From Thioalkalivibrio paradoxus (lineage in GTDB: Bacteria > Pseudomonadota > Gammaproteobacteria > Ectothiorhodospirales > Ectothiorhodospiraceae): 64,000 nt of DNA. The translations under genes were made by a program, and so were the position numbers. Location: the NCBI GenBank assembly GCA_011390565.1, contig JAABSC010000008.1, positions 1 to 64,000 on the forward strand, in the 5' to 3' direction. Every line of letters begins with the position of its first letter. The first letter of the stretch is position 1. The notes under the pieces are model-generated. The model was not told the DNA's origin and ran no database searches. It saw nothing but the letters and a program-made list of their open reading frames with translations. Below, one piece after another: positions 63,776 to 64,000 of the stretch.

Positions 63776-64000
63776 ATGCAGCATTATCTGGCGATTGCGC
63801 TGGGTGGAGCACTCGGTTCGGTGCTGCGCTTTGCGCTGAACGAGACCGTGTCGGACCGCTTCGGGCGCGCGTTCCCCTGGGGTACGCTCGGCATCAACGT
63901 GATCGGTTCGTTCCTGATCGGCGTGCTGGCGATCCTGCTGGTCGAGCGTTGGGATGTCAGTCCGGTCATCCGCCTGGGTCTGATGGTCGGCCTTCTGGGA
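63776..64000 (+). CDS. crcB: CrcB/FluC fluoride channel, cut by window end
   Basis: 75 codons are visible. MQHYLAIALGGALGSVLRF, FPWGTLGINVIGSFLIG and LGLMVGLLG match the first two to three helices of the Fluc family, with the GGxxGAxxRY-like and TLxVNxxG motifs. It exports fluoride as a dual-topology dimer. The rest, including the TTFSTF motif, lies beyond the window. No fluoride riboswitch fits in the 33-nt gap before it. Confidence 0.9.
   Translation, partial: MQHYLAIALGGALGSVLRFALNETVSDRFGRAFPWGTLGINVIGSFLIGVLAILLVERWDVSPVIRLGLMVGLLG

Overview
This 64 kb window is a dense, GC-rich chromosomal segment of a gammaproteobacterium. The conserved blocks thrS-infC-rpmI-rplT-pheST-ihfA, lptD-surA-pdxA-rsmA-apaG-apaH and mrdA-rodA-mltB-rlpA-dacA-lipB-lipA support that class. 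A Gly/Tyr-rich sulfur-globule-type protein, a cbb3 oxidase, an O2-sensing FNR and a group 3b NiFe hydrogenase suggest a sulfur-oxidising chemolithotroph living at low oxygen. An Ectothiorhodospiraceae/Thioalkalivibrio-like organism fits, but the genus is inference. There is no rRNA, CRISPR array, prophage or intact insertion sequence. One tRNA (Pro-GGG) is present. Many genes overlap by 4 nt (ATGA or GTGA).

Layout. 1-6 kb: repeat-rich left edge, a divergent Nramp homologue, a hydrolase/TlpA fusion, a sulfur-globule protein with a 20-bp palindrome at its promoter, an ArsS-type radical SAM enzyme and a DUF3047 protein. 6-8 kb: a membrane VTT domain fused to a flavin disulfide reductase. 8.4-15.8 kb: the translation cluster, with infC starting at AUU, then ihfA and a MerR regulator. 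15.8-17.5 kb: tRNA-Pro and an uncharacterised membrane protein. 17.5-25.1 kb (minus strand): lptD-surA-pdxA-rsmA-glk-apaG-apaH. 25.3-34.1 kb: ppa, then the cell-elongation and peptidoglycan operon through dacA, a D-amino-acid transaminase, ybeD and lipB, with lipA convergent. 35-41 kb: small conserved genes, then ydcF-like, ydbH, a lipidated ydbL and yihY. 41-45.6 kb: a Cfa family enzyme, a PKMT-like methyltransferase and a TorF porin behind a sigma-54-type promoter. 45.6-47.9 kb: an ATP-cone/Mrr nuclease coupled to a beta-CASP nuclease. 48-54.8 kb: ccoNOQP-ccoG-ccoH-hemN behind an FNR-type promoter. 55-57.9 kb: metY behind a structured leader, a UbiA-family prenyltransferase and a TIGR02444 protein. 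57.9-63.3 kb: fnr divergent from the hydrogenase operon, with an FNR box nested in a larger palindrome between them. 63.4-64 kb: a small conserved protein and the start of crcB.

How it fits together. FNR probably switches on the high-affinity oxidase and O2-independent haem synthesis, and may control the NAD(P)-linked hydrogenase, giving one low-oxygen redox module. The other large theme is envelope construction: LPS export, PG elongation, the YdbH lipid bridge, CFA and porin.

Most interesting non-genic signals. (i) Two copies of an element with a conserved ~52-nt core between long inverted repeats whose sequence differs completely between copies (5840-5946, 47952-48061). (ii) The nested palindrome at the fnr/hydrogenase promoter (58698-58758). 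(iii) The ATP-cone nuclease/beta-CASP pair. (iv) A fused YnbE/YdbL-like lipoprotein. (v) A family of CCACGGAAAACACGGAA inverted-repeat elements with four copies.
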